From NCBI GenBank assembly GCA_015345905.1, contig JADDTR010000011.1, forward strand, positions 124,001-188,000: a stretch of DNA of 64,000 nucleotides. Direction: 5' to 3'. Positions 1-13,472 of this stretch are shown here, piece by piece (the stretch's first letter is position 1; each line of letters opens with the position of its first letter). The notes below the pieces were generated by a model, which made no database searches, had not been told where the DNA came from, and saw only the letters and a program-made list of their open reading frames with translations. Source of the stretch: Aotearoamyces nothofagi (Eukaryota > Ascomycota > Leotiomycetes > Leotiales > Tympanidaceae). The position numbers were made by a program, and so were the translations under genes.

Positions 1-1912
1 CTTAATACCCGTCTTCTCACCTCCATAGCCTCCCCGCTCCTCGCCACCCTTGTACACCGCTCTAGTGCTTGCCAACTTCTTCATCTTCTTCTCGTACTGC
101 TTCTTCTTTTTGACACGTGGGTTTCGTACGTCCTTCTTCCTCTTCGGCGCCAAGCCCTTGTTTTTCTCAATGACGTATCCGATAGCTCTCTTGCCATCAT
201 CACCTACGTCGCCCTCCACGACGCGGACTGTTGCGTTTTCTGCCTTTGCGGCCGCTATAGCATCATATCGCTCGTTCTTGTCGTCTTTTCGCTTCTTTGA
301 GGTTTGAGCTATCATATCATAATATTCATCCTCCTCATCACGGAGGACAGCAGCAGTTTCTCCACCATCATCTTCGTCACCACTTTCTCCTCCCAGCTCA
401 GTTCCTCGCCCATACTCATCGAGCTTCTTCCCTCTCCTCTCTGCCTCGACATTAAGTCTAGCCTGGCGATCTCGCAAACGCTCACGATATGGCAAATCCG
501 CGTCACCGCCTGCATCTCGGCCTGCATCCGCACGTTTGTTTGCTTTTTGGGCAATCTGAGAAGTATAGAACCTGAGACTCTTCTTCTTCGCTGCTTTCTC
601 AGCTGCGCTGCGGGCATCGAGAGATTCCTCCTCGCCAAAATCAGAATCGTCATCTGCAATCACAGCAGCTCGCTTGGGTGCCAAAGTCTTGACAGGCTTC
701 TTTGACTTGGGGATGAGAGTCGAGAGGTCAGCAAGTTCTTCCTCTGCTGCACGAATTCGCGCATTGCGGGCCTTTAATGCTTCCGCGGATGCAGCTTCGC
801 GGGCAAGCTCCTTTCTGCCCTTCTTGGTAGACTGCCTCTTTAAGACTGCGGGGATATCTTCTCCGCTAGAGAGTGGCATCTCTTCATCGGAGACGCCATC
901 CTCACTAAGGCCATCACCTTCCGAGGCCACGGATTCCTTAAGTACTTTAACCTTGCACCAAAGCTCACGACATTGTAAAAGACTGTCCATCACGCTGTGA
1001 TCCCTTAGTTCCATAGGATCCAGTGCTGCTGACTTGCCATTGCCATCTTTAGCTGAAGATGTAAGGAGAGCAAAGTACATTGTAAGAGCACCCAAATATG
1101 CAGCCAATGCACGGCATTTCACGACCAGTACACTTGTCGGTTGAGTTGTAGTCGTACTAGCCACTAGCTGAAGCTCCTGAAGTAGCGGCTGTAGCAGAAG
1201 GAATTCGTTTGCTAGAAATTCAAATTCGGGGTATCTCGTATGCAGTATCCTCAGTCTCTCTTCAGCTCCCATATCATCAGTAATCTCCACATCCTTTAAC
1301 ACTTCAGTCACCACGTCGCCTTCGTTATCTTCTTCTGCCGCTTCAAGCCACTCGTTTTCGTCAAAGCCAAAATCTGCCTCTGACATGTTCTGCAGTTTCT
1401 TCTGTTGTAGCCGTTTAGCTTCTGCTTCCTCCTCTAAAGCATCTGCCTCCGTCTCAATGTTGTCTGCATTATAGTAATCCTTTTTGGAAGATCCCCATCC
1501 GCCAGCATCTTCATCTTCTTCCTCCTCTCCTCCAGATTCTCCCGAGTCCGCAGTAGCCTTCGGTGTTTTATTTAATTTTCGAGCAGTGCTGTCGTCTTCT
1601 ACATCATCTTCATCATCAGAGCTTGAGTATCCGAGGACTTCTTCATCCGATGGCTGCAGGAAAGCATCTGTGATTGGTTAGTAAATAATCAGTACCATAG
1701 CATCGCATCAAACTACCTTGCTCCTCCCACTTCCGCCGCCGTTTGGCATCTGGTCCATCATCAAGTAGCACCTTGTCCCGGTTGATGTGAAATTCGTCCT
1801 CAGAATCAGCGACATCTTCGTAGGTACGAATAGGACCTAATTTGCCATCCGCTTTGTTGAATTCTTTGGGCCCTGTAGGCGCATGACTGGATGCCTTTCT
1901 TTTTTTGGCCAT
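1..1912 (-). CDS. SAS10: Sas10/Utp3-like U3 snoRNP (SSU processome) protein, 3' end cut by window
   Basis: Part of the small-subunit processome that matures 18S rRNA in the nucleolus. The start ATG at 1912 opens with a basic MAKKRK run. One intron is removed (1668-1716, donor GTAGTT, TACTAAC branch, CAG acceptor), and the frame then stays open to base 1 (621 codons). Acidic low-complexity stretches come first, then a helical Sas10/C1D-like middle (about residues 190-260) and a lysine-rich C-terminal Sas10 domain. That domain has the typical IEKNKGL, the long KKKKQYEKKMKK helix and RGGYGGEKTGIK just before the edge. Only the last dozen or so residues should be missing. The gene is divergent from the reductase gene at 2339. 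Family identity is secure; the function comes from the yeast homologue. Confidence 0.9.
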
Positions 1913-2338
1913 CTTTGTATTTATGGAAATGTTGTGATTAACAAGCGTAAGAAACCGTCCTTCCAAGATCTCATAATCGATTTCTCTGAACACTTTTTCT
2001 CGCGTTATCTTAGCGCAGTGGTACGGATCAACGAAAATCCGTCTATCGTGCTCAATTAACAATTTACATAGGGGCCTCTTGGGCACGACAAGAATTAAAG
2101 CTTTATTTTTGCTGGCTTATGAATGTGATTATAATCACGATTGTACACTGTAAGCATGTTTGCTTTCCATTTCCCCTGTTAGTTAATTGATATTGTTTCA
2201 CCGCGCATGTCCCTATCAATTGGCTGTTTTGCGCCTTACCCCGGTCTGTCAGAATGCTTAAATTACACAACTCATCAATGTCGTGAGATTGACCTTTTAA
2301 GCAGCTCCATAACTTGAGCAAAGCTCCCTCGAAACGAT
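1913..2338. promoter_or_regulatory. Divergent intergenic region SAS10 / TSC10
   Basis: This 426-bp AT-rich spacer holds the 5' ends of two genes pointing away from each other, so both promoters should lie here. I see no gene, repeat or clear operator. Confidence 0.5.
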
Positions 2339-3422
2339 ATGACATATACTTTTTCCTGGACAATCGTTGCCGTCCTTCTTTCCGCAATTATCATTGGTCC
2401 ATACGCAATGGGTTGGTTCAACCGGAAGAACCACTTTGTGGTGGATGGCAAGACTGTCCTCCTCACAGGTGCATCCTCGGGAATGGGAAAATGCGTCGCG
2501 AAAATCTTATCACAAAAGGGCGCAAACATAGTCATCGTGGCTCGTAATGTTGGGTTACTGGAAGAAGCTCTTCAACAAATCAAAGTACGTCCTTGAAATA
2601 AGATTATCTTCTACTCTAACACAAGCACTCCAGTCTGTCGCGAAGAACCCAGCTACACAACGTTTCCAATATATCAGTGCCGACGTCTCGACTCCAACCG
2701 AATCCGGGCGTGTACTTGCAGAGGTAGCAGCATGGAATAACGGTGCGTCGCCTGACATAGTCTGGTGTATGGCAGGAGGATCATACCCAAAGCTATTTCT
2801 TGAGACAACCCAGGAGAAGTTGCGACAGCAGATGGACCTCAACTACTGGTCGGTTGCAGATATGGCACATGCAGTTCTAGGGGATTGGTTGAGCCCCAGC
2901 GCTCTGAGTGCGAATAAACCACGACACCTCATTTTTACATCTTCATCACTAGCATTCTACTCTGTTGCAGGATACAGTCCATACGCACCTACCAAGGCAG
3001 CACTACGATCACTATCAGATACGTTATCCCAAGAAGTCTTACTCTACACGGACTCTGTCAAGATCCACACTATATTCCCAGGCTCCATAGAAAGTCCAGG
3101 ATTTGCGAATGAAAATCTAACGAAGCCTGAAATTACTAAGATACTCGAGGCCGATGATCCAGTGCAATCCGCAGATGTAGTCGCATCAAAAGCCATCGCT
3201 GGCTTGGAGAGAGGAGAATACCTTGTGGTTGTCAATTTCCTGGCTGCTGCGATGAGGGGTTGTGCGTGGGGTGGCTCCCCCAGGAATAATTGGGTTCTGG
3301 ACACTTTGATGACGTGGGTGACCTCGATTGCTTGGGTGTTTATCGCGCAGGACCTGAACGGGAAGGTTAAGAAATATGGTAAAACGCATGGACACCCAAG
3401 GACATATGCGAAGACTACATGA
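2339..3422 (+). CDS. TSC10: 3-ketodihydrosphingosine reductase (Tsc10/KDSR-type SDR)
   Basis: An NADPH-dependent short-chain dehydrogenase that reduces 3-ketosphinganine to dihydrosphingosine, the second step of sphingolipid synthesis, at the ER membrane. The model has two exons, 2339-2584 and 2634-3422 (49-bp intron, GTACGT...CTCCAG), giving 344 aa. It begins with an N-terminal membrane segment (about residues 6-25) and the cofactor loop TGASSGMG (43-50). The serine motif FTSSSL (about 183-188) and the catalytic pair YAPTK (Y199, K203) follow. The C-terminus has further hydrophobic segments (about 250-320), as in fungal Tsc10 and unlike soluble SDRs. The start is chosen because it supplies the membrane anchor directly before the Rossmann fold. 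Sphingolipid reductase is far more likely than a generic SDR. Confidence 0.9.
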
Positions 3423-3687
3423 TGCGGTATTGGATGTATGATATCATAGCATATATTTCCTACTACAGGAGGTAATTTAAATGCATTCACTTGCTAATGA
3501 CTCTTAAGAGTCTTCTTCGAATTAGTACTAGACACATTATCATTTATGTTTTCAAGTGCACCACCACTGCAAATTTAATTCTCTCTAATTTCAATGAGAC
3601 CCGATCATTTCCAACGCAAATAAAACCCAAGATTCCTATCCATAAAGTGCCAGATTCTTCAGTTTATCCAGCTGAGTTAAATCGATC

Positions 3688-6600
3688 TCAAAAATCAAGC
3701 TTCATACCACCCAACAGATCATCCTCGCCAAGGTTTATCATCCCATGATCTCCCATATGCATCATGCCATCCATCATATCATGGTCCGTAGCAGTCATAA
3801 TGGCATCATCAATATTCTGCGCTCCACCTAGGACGCCACCCACCTCCAAACTACCATTCCCAACATTCAAGTCTCCAAGGCCTTCGTGTAGCAGATCGTT
3901 CTGTTGAGGTATCTGCATTGGCATTGCTACTGCCATCTGTGCTTCCACACGTCTATATAGCCTGATGAGCGTCTCGGCTTGAAGAACATCCACTTTATGA
4001 ATCTTCGGCGCGTTTTCTGCCTCTGTTTTTAGGGCGTCTCGGAGTGTAAGGCGGTGTTGGAGTGGTTGTAGGTGGGAGGAAGTATCGTCGAGCATGGAAA
4101 TCATGGCGGATGGTAGATTTGTGGCTGATATCGCGTCAGGAGCGCCGATGATGGAAGCTGCGACATCGAACACGACAGCGCTGTTTCCATTTGCTATCTG
4201 CAGCTTGACCTCTTCAACAATAGTGTAAAGCAGACGTTTTGCACCGAGAACTTGTACGGCGACAAGAATTTGGCGGTGTGTATAACTAGTTGGCATTACG
4301 TTGACGCCATGGGTAAGCGACCACTGAACTAATGACTGCATGGTATGACGAACACTGGTAGCCAGCCCACCAGCATGAGTATTTGTCCACAACTCTATCT
4401 CTGTGTGATCGCTCCCGCTGGTGCGAGAAAATGATAAGTGTGGCTTCAGCGCCTTGGAAAGAGGTTCAACATCTTGTCGAGATGGTTCTAAGCGTTGAAG
4501 CCACCGTAAGGAATGTTCCAATGGCTTTGCAACGATGTCTAGTATACTTACAAGCATCATTGATGCATCGTTGGAGATTGATCCTGGTTCGACAATTATC
4601 TGGAGTATCTGGACAACAGTATTAGAGTCTCCACGAGCTTCCCAAAGATGTTGAGAGAGCCATATTAAAGCTCCTACAAGTGACGGCAGTAGGAAGGTAT
4701 CCACGAGATCTAAAAAAAGGTGTCAGCAATGCAATGAGTTTAGGGGAGGCTGAGGCCTACACTCGAGACCCCCTTTCAGCGTATCCTCGTTCAGGTGTCC
4801 CGTGCTACGTGCTAGCACTACCTGGTGAAACAAGGTTGGCACCAATAAATAAAAGTCTTGTGGTGGGCACGCAGACATTGGTTCATCGCCCAAGCCGCCA
4901 CCTTCAGCATTAAACAGCCCTCGTATCCAGCCATCAAGTTGGCTCTTTTCCTGCTCTGAAAGCTCAGCCATTGGCCGACTTATAGCACCTCTAGCGAGTG
5001 CCTTTGCCACAAATGAATCGTTTGCACGAATTCCCAAGTCAATTGTAGACAAGTCATATCGGTGTACAAATGCCAGAACAAGAAGTAATATCGAGCCAAA
5101 CTCTTCATAGACTGGTTGATATTCACCTTGATCTTCGTCATACCTCCATCCATCCAGGAGCTCACAGATTGGCTGTAGTATATTGGCGGGTTTATTAAAT
5201 AGCAGCATAATATCTAACGAAGAAGGTTTTCTGGCAAGTTGACTGCAGAGAGTCTTTAAAGACATTGTCTCTTTCGTCTCACACAGCCGAGCGATAACCT
5301 GCGTTTGGTAGTAAGTACACAACCAGGAATAGACAAAACAGCACTTACATCAGTGATGCCGTAACTAACGGCGCCTACGTTACCATCCATGCGTTCAAGT
5401 TCATCTAGCAAAGTTTCGGTCCTTTCAGGGTCCGATATGCATTGCTGAAATAGGTCGTCCTTGTCGTATCGACCTCCTTCAGGTAGAGCCTGCATAGGTA
5501 TCTCGCCCAGAAGTCTTTCAATGCTATCCTCGGGAATGAGGCCATGGAGACAGCATGCAAAGCAGAAGTCTTGCCTAACCGAGTCGGGGAACATATTTCC
5601 GGTACTACTCTCGTCGAACATCGATGAGAAGGTTGGGAATGCATTGGTGTCAACTTGCCCCAAAGCCTCGGAAATGCAGAACTCAGGTGTTAAAGGCAGA
5701 AAGGAGTTCGATAGCGCCGTAATAAGAAGCGGTACTTTGTTTATTAGAAAGGACCGGAGAATAAATGTCGTTTGTGCAGGGTCATTCCGGAATGTAGCAT
5801 TAGCTAAAATGTCGAACGAGGACAGGACAAGATCAATGCATGCGGTTTGAATATCACCCTAGCCTAAATTAGCATTAAAGCAAAACTGTATGCAAGAGCA
5901 AATATTACCTGGTATCGATTGTGTAAATAATTGAGGATGGCATTGTCGTCGACGAGCGGTCTGCCAACAAGCTTTTATGTCCATGTTAGTAGTAGAGGTA
6001 AGTGTATGGAGGTGGATTACTAACTAATGAATTCAGATAGATATATAGTCCAGCTCTTGTATTCAGAATTGGAAGATCAACCACTGGGATACTGTCTATG
6101 CCAAGGGCTATAGTGGAATCGATGATTTGATTGATCTCATCGCTGGCAGCTTGAAACTTCTTATCGACAGGCTCTAGGGGAAGCAATGTCTGCGATCGAA
6201 ACATTTCTAGTCTCTCGGCAAGTATAGATGATGAATGCAGTAGCAGTGGTGTAAATGTTGACAGGGACTGAGAGAATTCCTTGAGAACATCTAGAAAGGA
6301 AATGTTAGCAGTGGCCAGCAGCACATCGAAGTCATGAAAGATATACTCAGCAGCCAACATTAGATCCTTATCAAGTCTTATGAACTAAATGTTGTTAAGT
6401 GCAGGAGAACTATATGTTCGAAATGGTGAAATGAAATGCGCCTCATAGTTACCTTTTGGGAAAGACTTCCTCAGAGTCGCAACCACCTTTTGATTCTCGG
6501 AGACAGCCACAAGTAATGCACCAACAGCTATCCTTACTGTCATCGCCTCTTGATTCGAGATGATATTGCTTGCACCAATTTCCTGCATCATATTATTCGC

Positions 6601-7062
6601 AGGTTCATTTAGCACAAATAACTTCGCCCATTTCGTAGCCACTTTAATGGTTCCGAAAACCTCAGAGCGGTCCTTCGGGCGCGCCCCAGCATCTATAGCT
6701 TTTGAAATGCCGTATATTATGCTCTCTTCATGCGGATATGATCTTCTCCACCTTAATGGTTCTGTCTTTGTTCCGTCATTTTCCTTTTCGTCTTCGATCG
6801 GCCTTAGTGTCGAGTATCGAAGCAAGGCTTGTAGAACCACAGGGACATCGACAAGGCCCACGCGGAGGAGTGCTTGAACATATTCAGGAATTCTCTGGTC
6901 AAGGGTCTCATGTCTCTCTGCGGTAGGTCGAAGAAAAAGGTCTGCGACCAGTTGTTCAGGTAAAGGATGCTCGTTACTGAGAAGCTTCACAAATATTTCG
7001 AATTTCTGAACATCGAGGCGCGTGTAGAGGCAGCGAGCAATGAAGCTCGTCCATATATCCAT
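3688..7062 (-). CDS. NUT1: Mediator complex subunit 5 (Med5/Nut1)
   Basis: A tail-module subunit of the Mediator co-activator, linking transcription factors to RNA polymerase II. Six exons: 7062-6453, 6290-6025, 5971-5909, 5858-5349, 5298-4761 and 4709-3688, encoding 1002 aa, the usual Med5 size. Introns are 50-53 bp except the first (162 bp). For the first I used the acceptor TTTCTAG with an upstream CTAAC because nearer AG sites break the frame. The joins give KSFPKDVLKEF, LNSLLVGRPLVDD, HNRYQGDIQ and GGLEYLVDTFLLPSLV, all Med5-like. The protein is helical throughout, and its tail is rich in Met, Asp and Gly. I rely on whole-protein resemblance, since Med5 has no catalytic motif. Confidence 0.85.
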
Positions 7063-7696
7063 TGCAATGTAGTGGTAATGCTATTGATGATTGTAGGGCC
7101 ATCCGGTTGTGGCAGTGTATCGAAGCGCGCTGACTTAACAAATGTGAGGTGTGCGAATGGATATTGTTACGAGGCTGAAGAAGAATCGCAGCCGACAGGG
7201 TGGCCCGAGCAAGATCAACCTCCGCCTTGCGCTAGTACGTACAATCAGAATGCGGGTTACCCCGTTATTCTGCATCGACTGCAACAACCCGAAGAGGGAT
7301 TACAAAATAACGAGAAGAAAGCAAGCAGACTTGAGGTATCAATATAAAATTCTGGGGCAATCTCCGATATTATTACAAATGCGTTTCGTAACCAAGCTAA
7401 ATTATAGGGCACAGGAATCTGGCCAATGAAAACTAGCTAGCCTACTGTTACGGGACTACGATTAACTCACCTCATTCAGTATCTAAGCATGTCGGTTCAG
7501 AATTATCAGCATTTGTAGTTTAATGCAATATAAATCCTGCAATAATACAACTGATCCTATTTCAAACGCTAAAGGGCTACAAACCTAAAACGAACTGCAA
7601 ATGAAATTCGTAATTCGTGTGCAGAGAACTTGCAAAGCTATCTACGAATAATTCATAAGTGCAGGAATATTTCCGCGAATACACACCCAAAAGCTT
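7063..7696. other. Intergenic region, Med5 upstream side
   Basis: This 634-bp spacer holds the promoter side of Med5 and the 3' side of the next minus-strand gene. I see no further gene or repeat. Confidence 0.4.
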
Positions 7697-8440
7697 TTAA
7701 TCGCGAGATTCCCTTTTGATCCGCGGTGACTGGACTCGAGGTGACGCATCCATCGCATCGGGAGCTCTCGGTCCCACCATCCAGTCCTGCATTGCTAGCC
7801 AATCACTCCATGTTGCTTCAGCCGCGAGTATCTCCTTCTCAGTGGCGCCTTGCAGAGGCTTCATGAAAGGTATCGTCTCATTTGGAGACATGTCATAGGT
7901 CGCCTTGACTTCTAACCAACTCGCGCTCTTCGAGGCAAATAGGTAATTCCGCCGTTCTACTTCGTGCAGACGGCCAATTCCTTCCAGCCAATCGTCCCCA
8001 AACAGGCCATGCAATGTTACTGCAGTATCAAAGCCAGTCACCACAAGTCGACGGATATATGGAATGAGCGATACAGCGTCAGCATCGCCGGCGTTGTTGT
8101 TCATGAAGAGGCCTGCACCTTGCCGATGCGGTGGTGGCAGAACTCCAGATGGGCCAGCTGAGTGTGGTGAGGAAGAGCTGGAGGATATGACAGGATTCGG
8201 TTGTTTATGGCATGGCAATGTGATGTTTATAAATGTTGCTAGAGCTTGGACTGGGCCATTGTGCTGCGCATGGTCGAGAAAGTATCGGTGGCACGTCTGG
8301 AAATGTGGGTACCATTCGAAGATATCGAACTGCGGGTCGTTGGGATGCGAGGTACTGTGGCCATTGAGGCGGTTAGGACCCTCGTACGCAGTATGTCGAA
8401 TGGATCGAGATGACGGCCCTGCGTGATCATTGAAAGCCAT
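7697..8440 (-). CDS. Conserved-looking hypothetical protein (247 aa)
   Basis: A single-exon frame of 247 codons plus stop that I cannot place in a named family. The N-terminal third looks folded: it has a FEWYPHFQTCHRYFLDHAQ helix-like stretch and a short helix. A Ser/Pro-rich linker follows (about residues 85-112), then a second ordered part (about 125-215) with several Trp and aromatic residues. The end is basic (SPRIKRESRD), possibly a nuclear localisation signal. There is no signal peptide or membrane segment. Coding status is supported by length, by amphipathic stretches interrupted by typical fungal linkers, and by the lack of a better frame on the other strand. No function is assigned. 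Confidence 0.65.
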   Translation of the reverse strand: MAFNDHAGPSSRSIRHTAYEGPNRLNGHSTSHPNDPQFDIFEWYPHFQTCHRYFLDHAQHNGPVQALATFINITLPCHKQPNPVISSSSSSPHSAGPSGVLPPPHRQGAGLFMNNNAGDADAVSLIPYIRRLVVTGFDTAVTLHGLFGDDWLEGIGRLHEVERRNYLFASKSASWLEVKATYDMSPNETIPFMKPLQGATEKEILAAEATWSDWLAMQDWMVGPRAPDAMDASPRVQSPRIKRESRD

Positions 8441-8871
8441 GTTCTACAAGGGAGATTAGCAGCTGGGCATAACGCTTCGCACGGAGACGGAATCACATAT
8501 AGCTTTGCCAAATACCCAGTCCGGTGGCGATGTACGTGATGTACCTAAGGTTGCTCTCTAAAAAGAGTATGGGGTACCCGAGGTGGTCGGTCGTTATGCA
8601 CCCTACTACTGTAAACGCCGTCGATTTAGTCGTCTTTCATGTGCAGGCGAAGACATCGTCGCTGGTGGAGCGCCAGGCCCGACTACTTATAATAAATCAA
8701 GCAAATGATGCCAGGAAATGGGACTGGCAAGACGTTAGTTACACACATCGGCGTGTGCGTCGACTTTCCAAAGCTGGAAGCCCGCGTTAGGCAGAGTCGT
8801 TCGCTGAGGGAGGCCTGGGAAGAAAATGATGCTAACGACTCTGCGGCCAGGGGCGGCGATCCCGAATTAAG

Positions 8872-8904
8872 GTGGGCGGGCAGTGGGCGGGCAGAAGGCG
8901 GGCA
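8872..8904 (+). repeat. Three 11-bp GC-rich tandem units
   Basis: GTGGGCGGGCA occurs twice in a row, followed by GAAGGCGGGCA. It is a short minisatellite with no coding context. Confidence 0.85.
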
Positions 8905-10633
8905 GAAACCATACGCCATACCCACAAGCTCCAAGCGCACAGATCGTTTTGTGGGAATCTAGAACCTCTCTTCTCCACTCCCCACTTCGCACAGCTTGTA
9001 TAACAAGGGACGTCAGCTCTGACGGACATTTGGGTCCTCTCTTGAGGCGTATTATCTCTGATATTGGCATAGGCACTTGGCGTAGCCGGGCATGGCTGGC
9101 TCCTCTGGTCCAGTAGCAGTCACATCGCGGGAAACAGCCTTACTTTACGGAGGAGATGGCTACATGCACCCTCGATATCTTCCCGTCGACTGTCTCACGC
9201 AGCCAGACCTTACTTGCATAGGCGCGCGCTGCGTAGCTGGGAGCCCGGCAAGCTTGGGAGCCGGTACTCGATAGCTGGGCACTTGGTACACCCGTGCCAT
9301 CGTCACCGGCCCAGAGCCATGGAGACGACGGTTACATCGAACCTCGACTTGCCTGCACGACACGCCGGGAGTCCATAGAATGGCATCAATGGTGCTGGGT
9401 CAATCCAGTGTCTGCATGCCGATGCCGTGTTAGTATCCGGTAGCCAGGTCCCGTCTCCTCCACCACTACGTACTGTATGCATATATCTAATTCAGGTCGG
9501 TATCACTTGCAGATCTGTCTACCGTACCCTTTCCCGTGTCGAGGAGGTCGGGGAGAGTAGGGAGTGGCTTCTGGTGATGGCCTTTCGAGCCTTGATAGCT
9601 TCGTGCGGCCTCTGCCCGGCACCCTTGCGGCCCCTCCCTCTGTCTCAGGACCCCTGAAGGCCTGAACAGCAAGGTACATATAGGATTTAGCAGGACAGCA
9701 AAGTGTCGTCGGTTGGCGAATACTATCCGGACCGTCGTATTTGCCAAATCTCAAAAGCAAGCCACACAGGTCCCGACACGCTCCGGTAGTGAAGCTTCTT
9801 GACAGATCATTAAAGATGGTGACGCGCTTGACTTACTGATTTCTTCCCAAGAATGTCATCTGTGTGTCGTATGACATTACTACGTTGCTTGGATCCCGTG
9901 TGCAGGAATATCATAATGTATTGTGCAATATGCAGTTTGCAGGCTTAGAGCATTCGGGGACCGCCGAGCCCCCCGAAATCCGGCGCCGAGGTTCTCCGAG
10001 CTCGTTGATTATTGATTACTATACAATCCCTGCGTACAAAACCACGATGACGAAGATACCACAGCCTCATATCAGAAACCTCCTACTGTTGGAGGTAAAG
10101 GTCGGGCAATAATACCAGACGTGCCAGGTTCCTTCCTCTCACTGCATGTACAATACTTCTGTCACGTCGCTCACGAATGCCTTGAATTATGGCTAATTAT
10201 CGAGGGCGGACCCTCCCGTCCGATTGTACTTTTGAAATGACGTTGAGCTCTTTCTCGCCTTGCAGTCATAACAGCCAGGGGAGTGGCCTTTGAGCGATGC
10301 GTCGAAAGGGGGCATTCCCACGTGCTAAGAGAAACTCTCAGGTCTCCTTCCCATGCGGTTTTGGTCATCACGACGACCAGTTCAGCATTGTCTGCTAGGA
10401 ACCCCTTTTTTCACTGGTTTCCACTGTTACCTCGCATTTAGTAGGACCCACGATGGTCAAGTAACACCGGAATAAGTCCTGGCGACTGCCAAGACATATC
10501 GCCTAGGGAGCTCATGAGGCGACGTGTACAACAATACACAACTTCCCGTCGATCGTGAAACGATTTTCAAACTACCTCATAGATCGATCATTTAAGATAT
10601 CAACTATAGCTGACCATAACGCAGATGATGGAT

Positions 10634-10657
10634 CTTGGAGTAACTCTTGGAGTAACT
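10634..10657 (+). repeat. Two tandem 12-bp units
   Basis: CTTGGAGTAACT is present twice head to tail, in an AT-rich part of the gene-free stretch. Confidence 0.8.
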
Positions 10658-13445
10658 CCGCTCCAATCATGGGTTACCATTCCCACTATAGCGGGCTATA
10701 AAAATTTTACATGCTCAATTTCGACGGCTTATAGGTGTGTAGGCAACCATTTTTAATAAATAAAAGTCTTGACGGCCATACAGAGAATTACAGCCCCAAG
10801 TTGAGAATATGCGCCAAGCACCTTACGAAGCCAGCGAAGCCAGAAAGGAAGGAAACTAGCGCATCCTCGCCCAGTACCAGGCATCGTGACGAATTCATGA
10901 GGAGAAATGACCGTGTCATATGCTCATGTTTGTCCTCAGAGAGTCGAGCACCATGCTTTACGGACCTCTCCAGACATCCACTCTGTATGTTGAACACCTC
11001 TTTACTCCGTAACTCATGTGACGTATAGTATGTCTACCCTGATTCTAGGGCATTGAAACTACAGACATCTTGGGGGCTAAATAAGTCATCATCTGATTGT
11101 TTAATGAGAACAACATCCAGCATTAAACACTATGAAGTCCAGCACTGCCTTGTACATGGGTGTCTAAGAATATACCAAATAATTGGTGCTGCCATAGCTG
11201 TTCCAGCTCGGACAGTTGCCCAGCTTCATGCAGTAGAGCCCGTATAATTTCCAGACAATATCGATGCACCGTATGGGACAAGGGATCCATCGACAGATGC
11301 CGTAGCAGCGGTAAGTTAGACTGACCCAACTCATGCAAATAATCCATCTAAATGTTGGAAATAAGGTGAAATCTATTCTGTAGATGCCCAATGTGCCCGA
11401 TGTAAATGGTCTACGGAGGCCCTGCAGCGGGTACGGGCCGAAGCGAGATCTACTCGGTGCCATTCCGGGATCTTAGCTCTAACAGCCTCCCGGTTCTAAG
11501 ATACCAAGGCAAGGTGCCTAGCTTAGGTTCTTCGGGGATCAATTATGGGATATTCAATAGCACGGACCTAAAAAAGTCCATGGTATAAATAAGTCTAAAC
11601 ATACTGAGCGTAGGGTAAGCGGTAGCATCTCTCCCGAGGCGCTTTTCTTCATTACGGGGGAAACCGAATTGTTCTTTTCTCGGAGTTCCAAACTATCGGG
11701 TATAGACTGAGGGCAAGGAATATACTGTTTGTCGGGAGAGAAGGCTAGGACAATGCTGGAGTAGAGTAAGAGTTCACCTGTGAAGAATAAGGCTGCGTCG
11801 ATGTGAAGATGACCTAGTATTATGGTGAGGAGATGAGGATGCAAACATGACTGATGTATAAAGAGATAATATTTCTATTAAAAAGAATTCTGGATTATGC
11901 CCGGCACACAAGTTAGAAAGCCAGTGCAGAAAAATCATCCAGAATTCAGTAGCAGTGAAAGCAATGAGGCATTAGTTTATATCTTATAGTTGCGTCATAA
12001 GAGAGCAGTTACACTATACAAAAGCAGGCAGGATATAAGGTAATAGCTAAGATGGAGTGGTGATATATATCTCAGATGGTGGTCCCTATCATCTACCAAG
12101 GTCAACATACCTGAAGCTTTCACAACTGGAAACACGCAATCGAGCACCATCATCATAGAGGGCTATACGATTGGGATTGAGATGTCTGGCAGGATCCTAG
12201 GCCTCTGAGCGATGACAGAGGATTGTATGTGCTGCTGTATCATGTAAGCATGATGCATAGGGTCCGTAAATAACCTCGTTGATAGCTGAGAAGCTTTGAA
12301 TTGAAGACAGCGCGTGCAGGCTGTTGTATCAAGAACAAAGTTTATGCGATGGTCGGCATTGAGGAATATGTACAAGTACTTCTGGATATTTTGTGCAAAT
12401 TGGGGGATTTTGAACGCAACCTTGCAGTACGACAGATACCGTCCGGTGAAATGCCCATGCACGTGCCCGGCAGGCGGTTATTGTTGCATCTGGGCTCGGT
12501 ACAGCCTGCCACCCTATGTAAATACATCTCCTTTGGCATTTTCTGGCCGGAGTCGTCGCCATTATATGGACGAGCTGGACGCATCGGCCATGAAGAGCAA
12601 GATGAGCCGGTAGTCGCCCGCTAGCGGATGGGATCTCTTGCTCCTTCTCGAGACTCCTTGAGCTATTCAAGGATAGCGAACCTCGCCCAGCAAGGCTTCT
12701 CAAACTCGGCCTGCCCTACATGCAGCGCTCCCACAGAGTGCCGAGGGGAGTGGGATACACAAAGACATGAAGCGTACCTTATGGGTACTAAGCCTAGGAT
12801 TAATCCCGAGTTGGATTCCGTGTGGCGGCCAACTCTACGAGCGGCAGGGATGTGTAACGGCGTCGTCGTTTCTCGGCGATGCCAGCAAAACAGCTATTCC
12901 TGCATTCCTGCACTCCTGCCCTGCCTTCGCGACGGCCAGATGCTGTAGACGTCCCGCCAGAGTCGTGGATGTATGTCGTTGGCATCGGCCTTGGCATTGT
13001 GGCCTTGGCTGCCTCTGCACGGCGCATGCTACGGTACGTCTGCAGGTCTCTTGGAGCTGGGGCGGAGCTTCATTGTCCCGGAAAACGAGGCGCCACACAC
13101 CCCATGGTGGCCAGTGCCGGCCAGTGCGTCAGGACACAAAACCCGTCGACACGGTAAGGTGCGGGGATCAAACGGCTTCTCCGAGCGCTCGTGACTCGTG
13201 GCTCCCCAGCGTAACGTTGCGCTCTCGCCCGGTTTTGGTGGCCTCTGTCCAGCACAGGCCGGCGTCTGTGGCAGATACAGGCACGCACCGTCGGCGACGA
13301 GAAAGCATCCTTCAGGACAGTCCACGCCTCGATTCGGTCCGCGGCGTTGGTCCTCCGCAGGCATGACGTTGCGTCCGCGGACCTGGAAGAGGTCGAGTCG
13401 AGCTGATCTGCAGTGGCCGGATCCTCGACGGCAATACTGTACGTG

Positions 13446-13472
13446 CAGTAGATAGTGTACAGTAGATAGTGT
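13446..13472 (+). repeat. 13-bp direct repeat
   Basis: CAGTAGATAGTGT occurs twice, separated by one base. Confidence 0.8.

Noticed and set aside
6361-6386. TTTAG acceptor for the first Med5 intron
   Set aside because: After the phase-1 donor it leads to a stop within four codons. The TTTCTAG site at 6291-6293 keeps frame and has a good branch site.
8872-8904. Short regular repeats in the window (also 13706-13813, 61709-61741) considered as a CRISPR-like array
   Set aside because: Units are 7-12 bp, contiguous and without unique spacers, and the genome is eukaryotic. They are plain minisatellites.
4846-10770. A 17-bp identical string (AATAAATAAAAGTCTTG) in the Med5 coding region and near 10753
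   Set aside because: An A+T-rich 17-mer shared once in 64 kb is within chance, and the flanks do not match.
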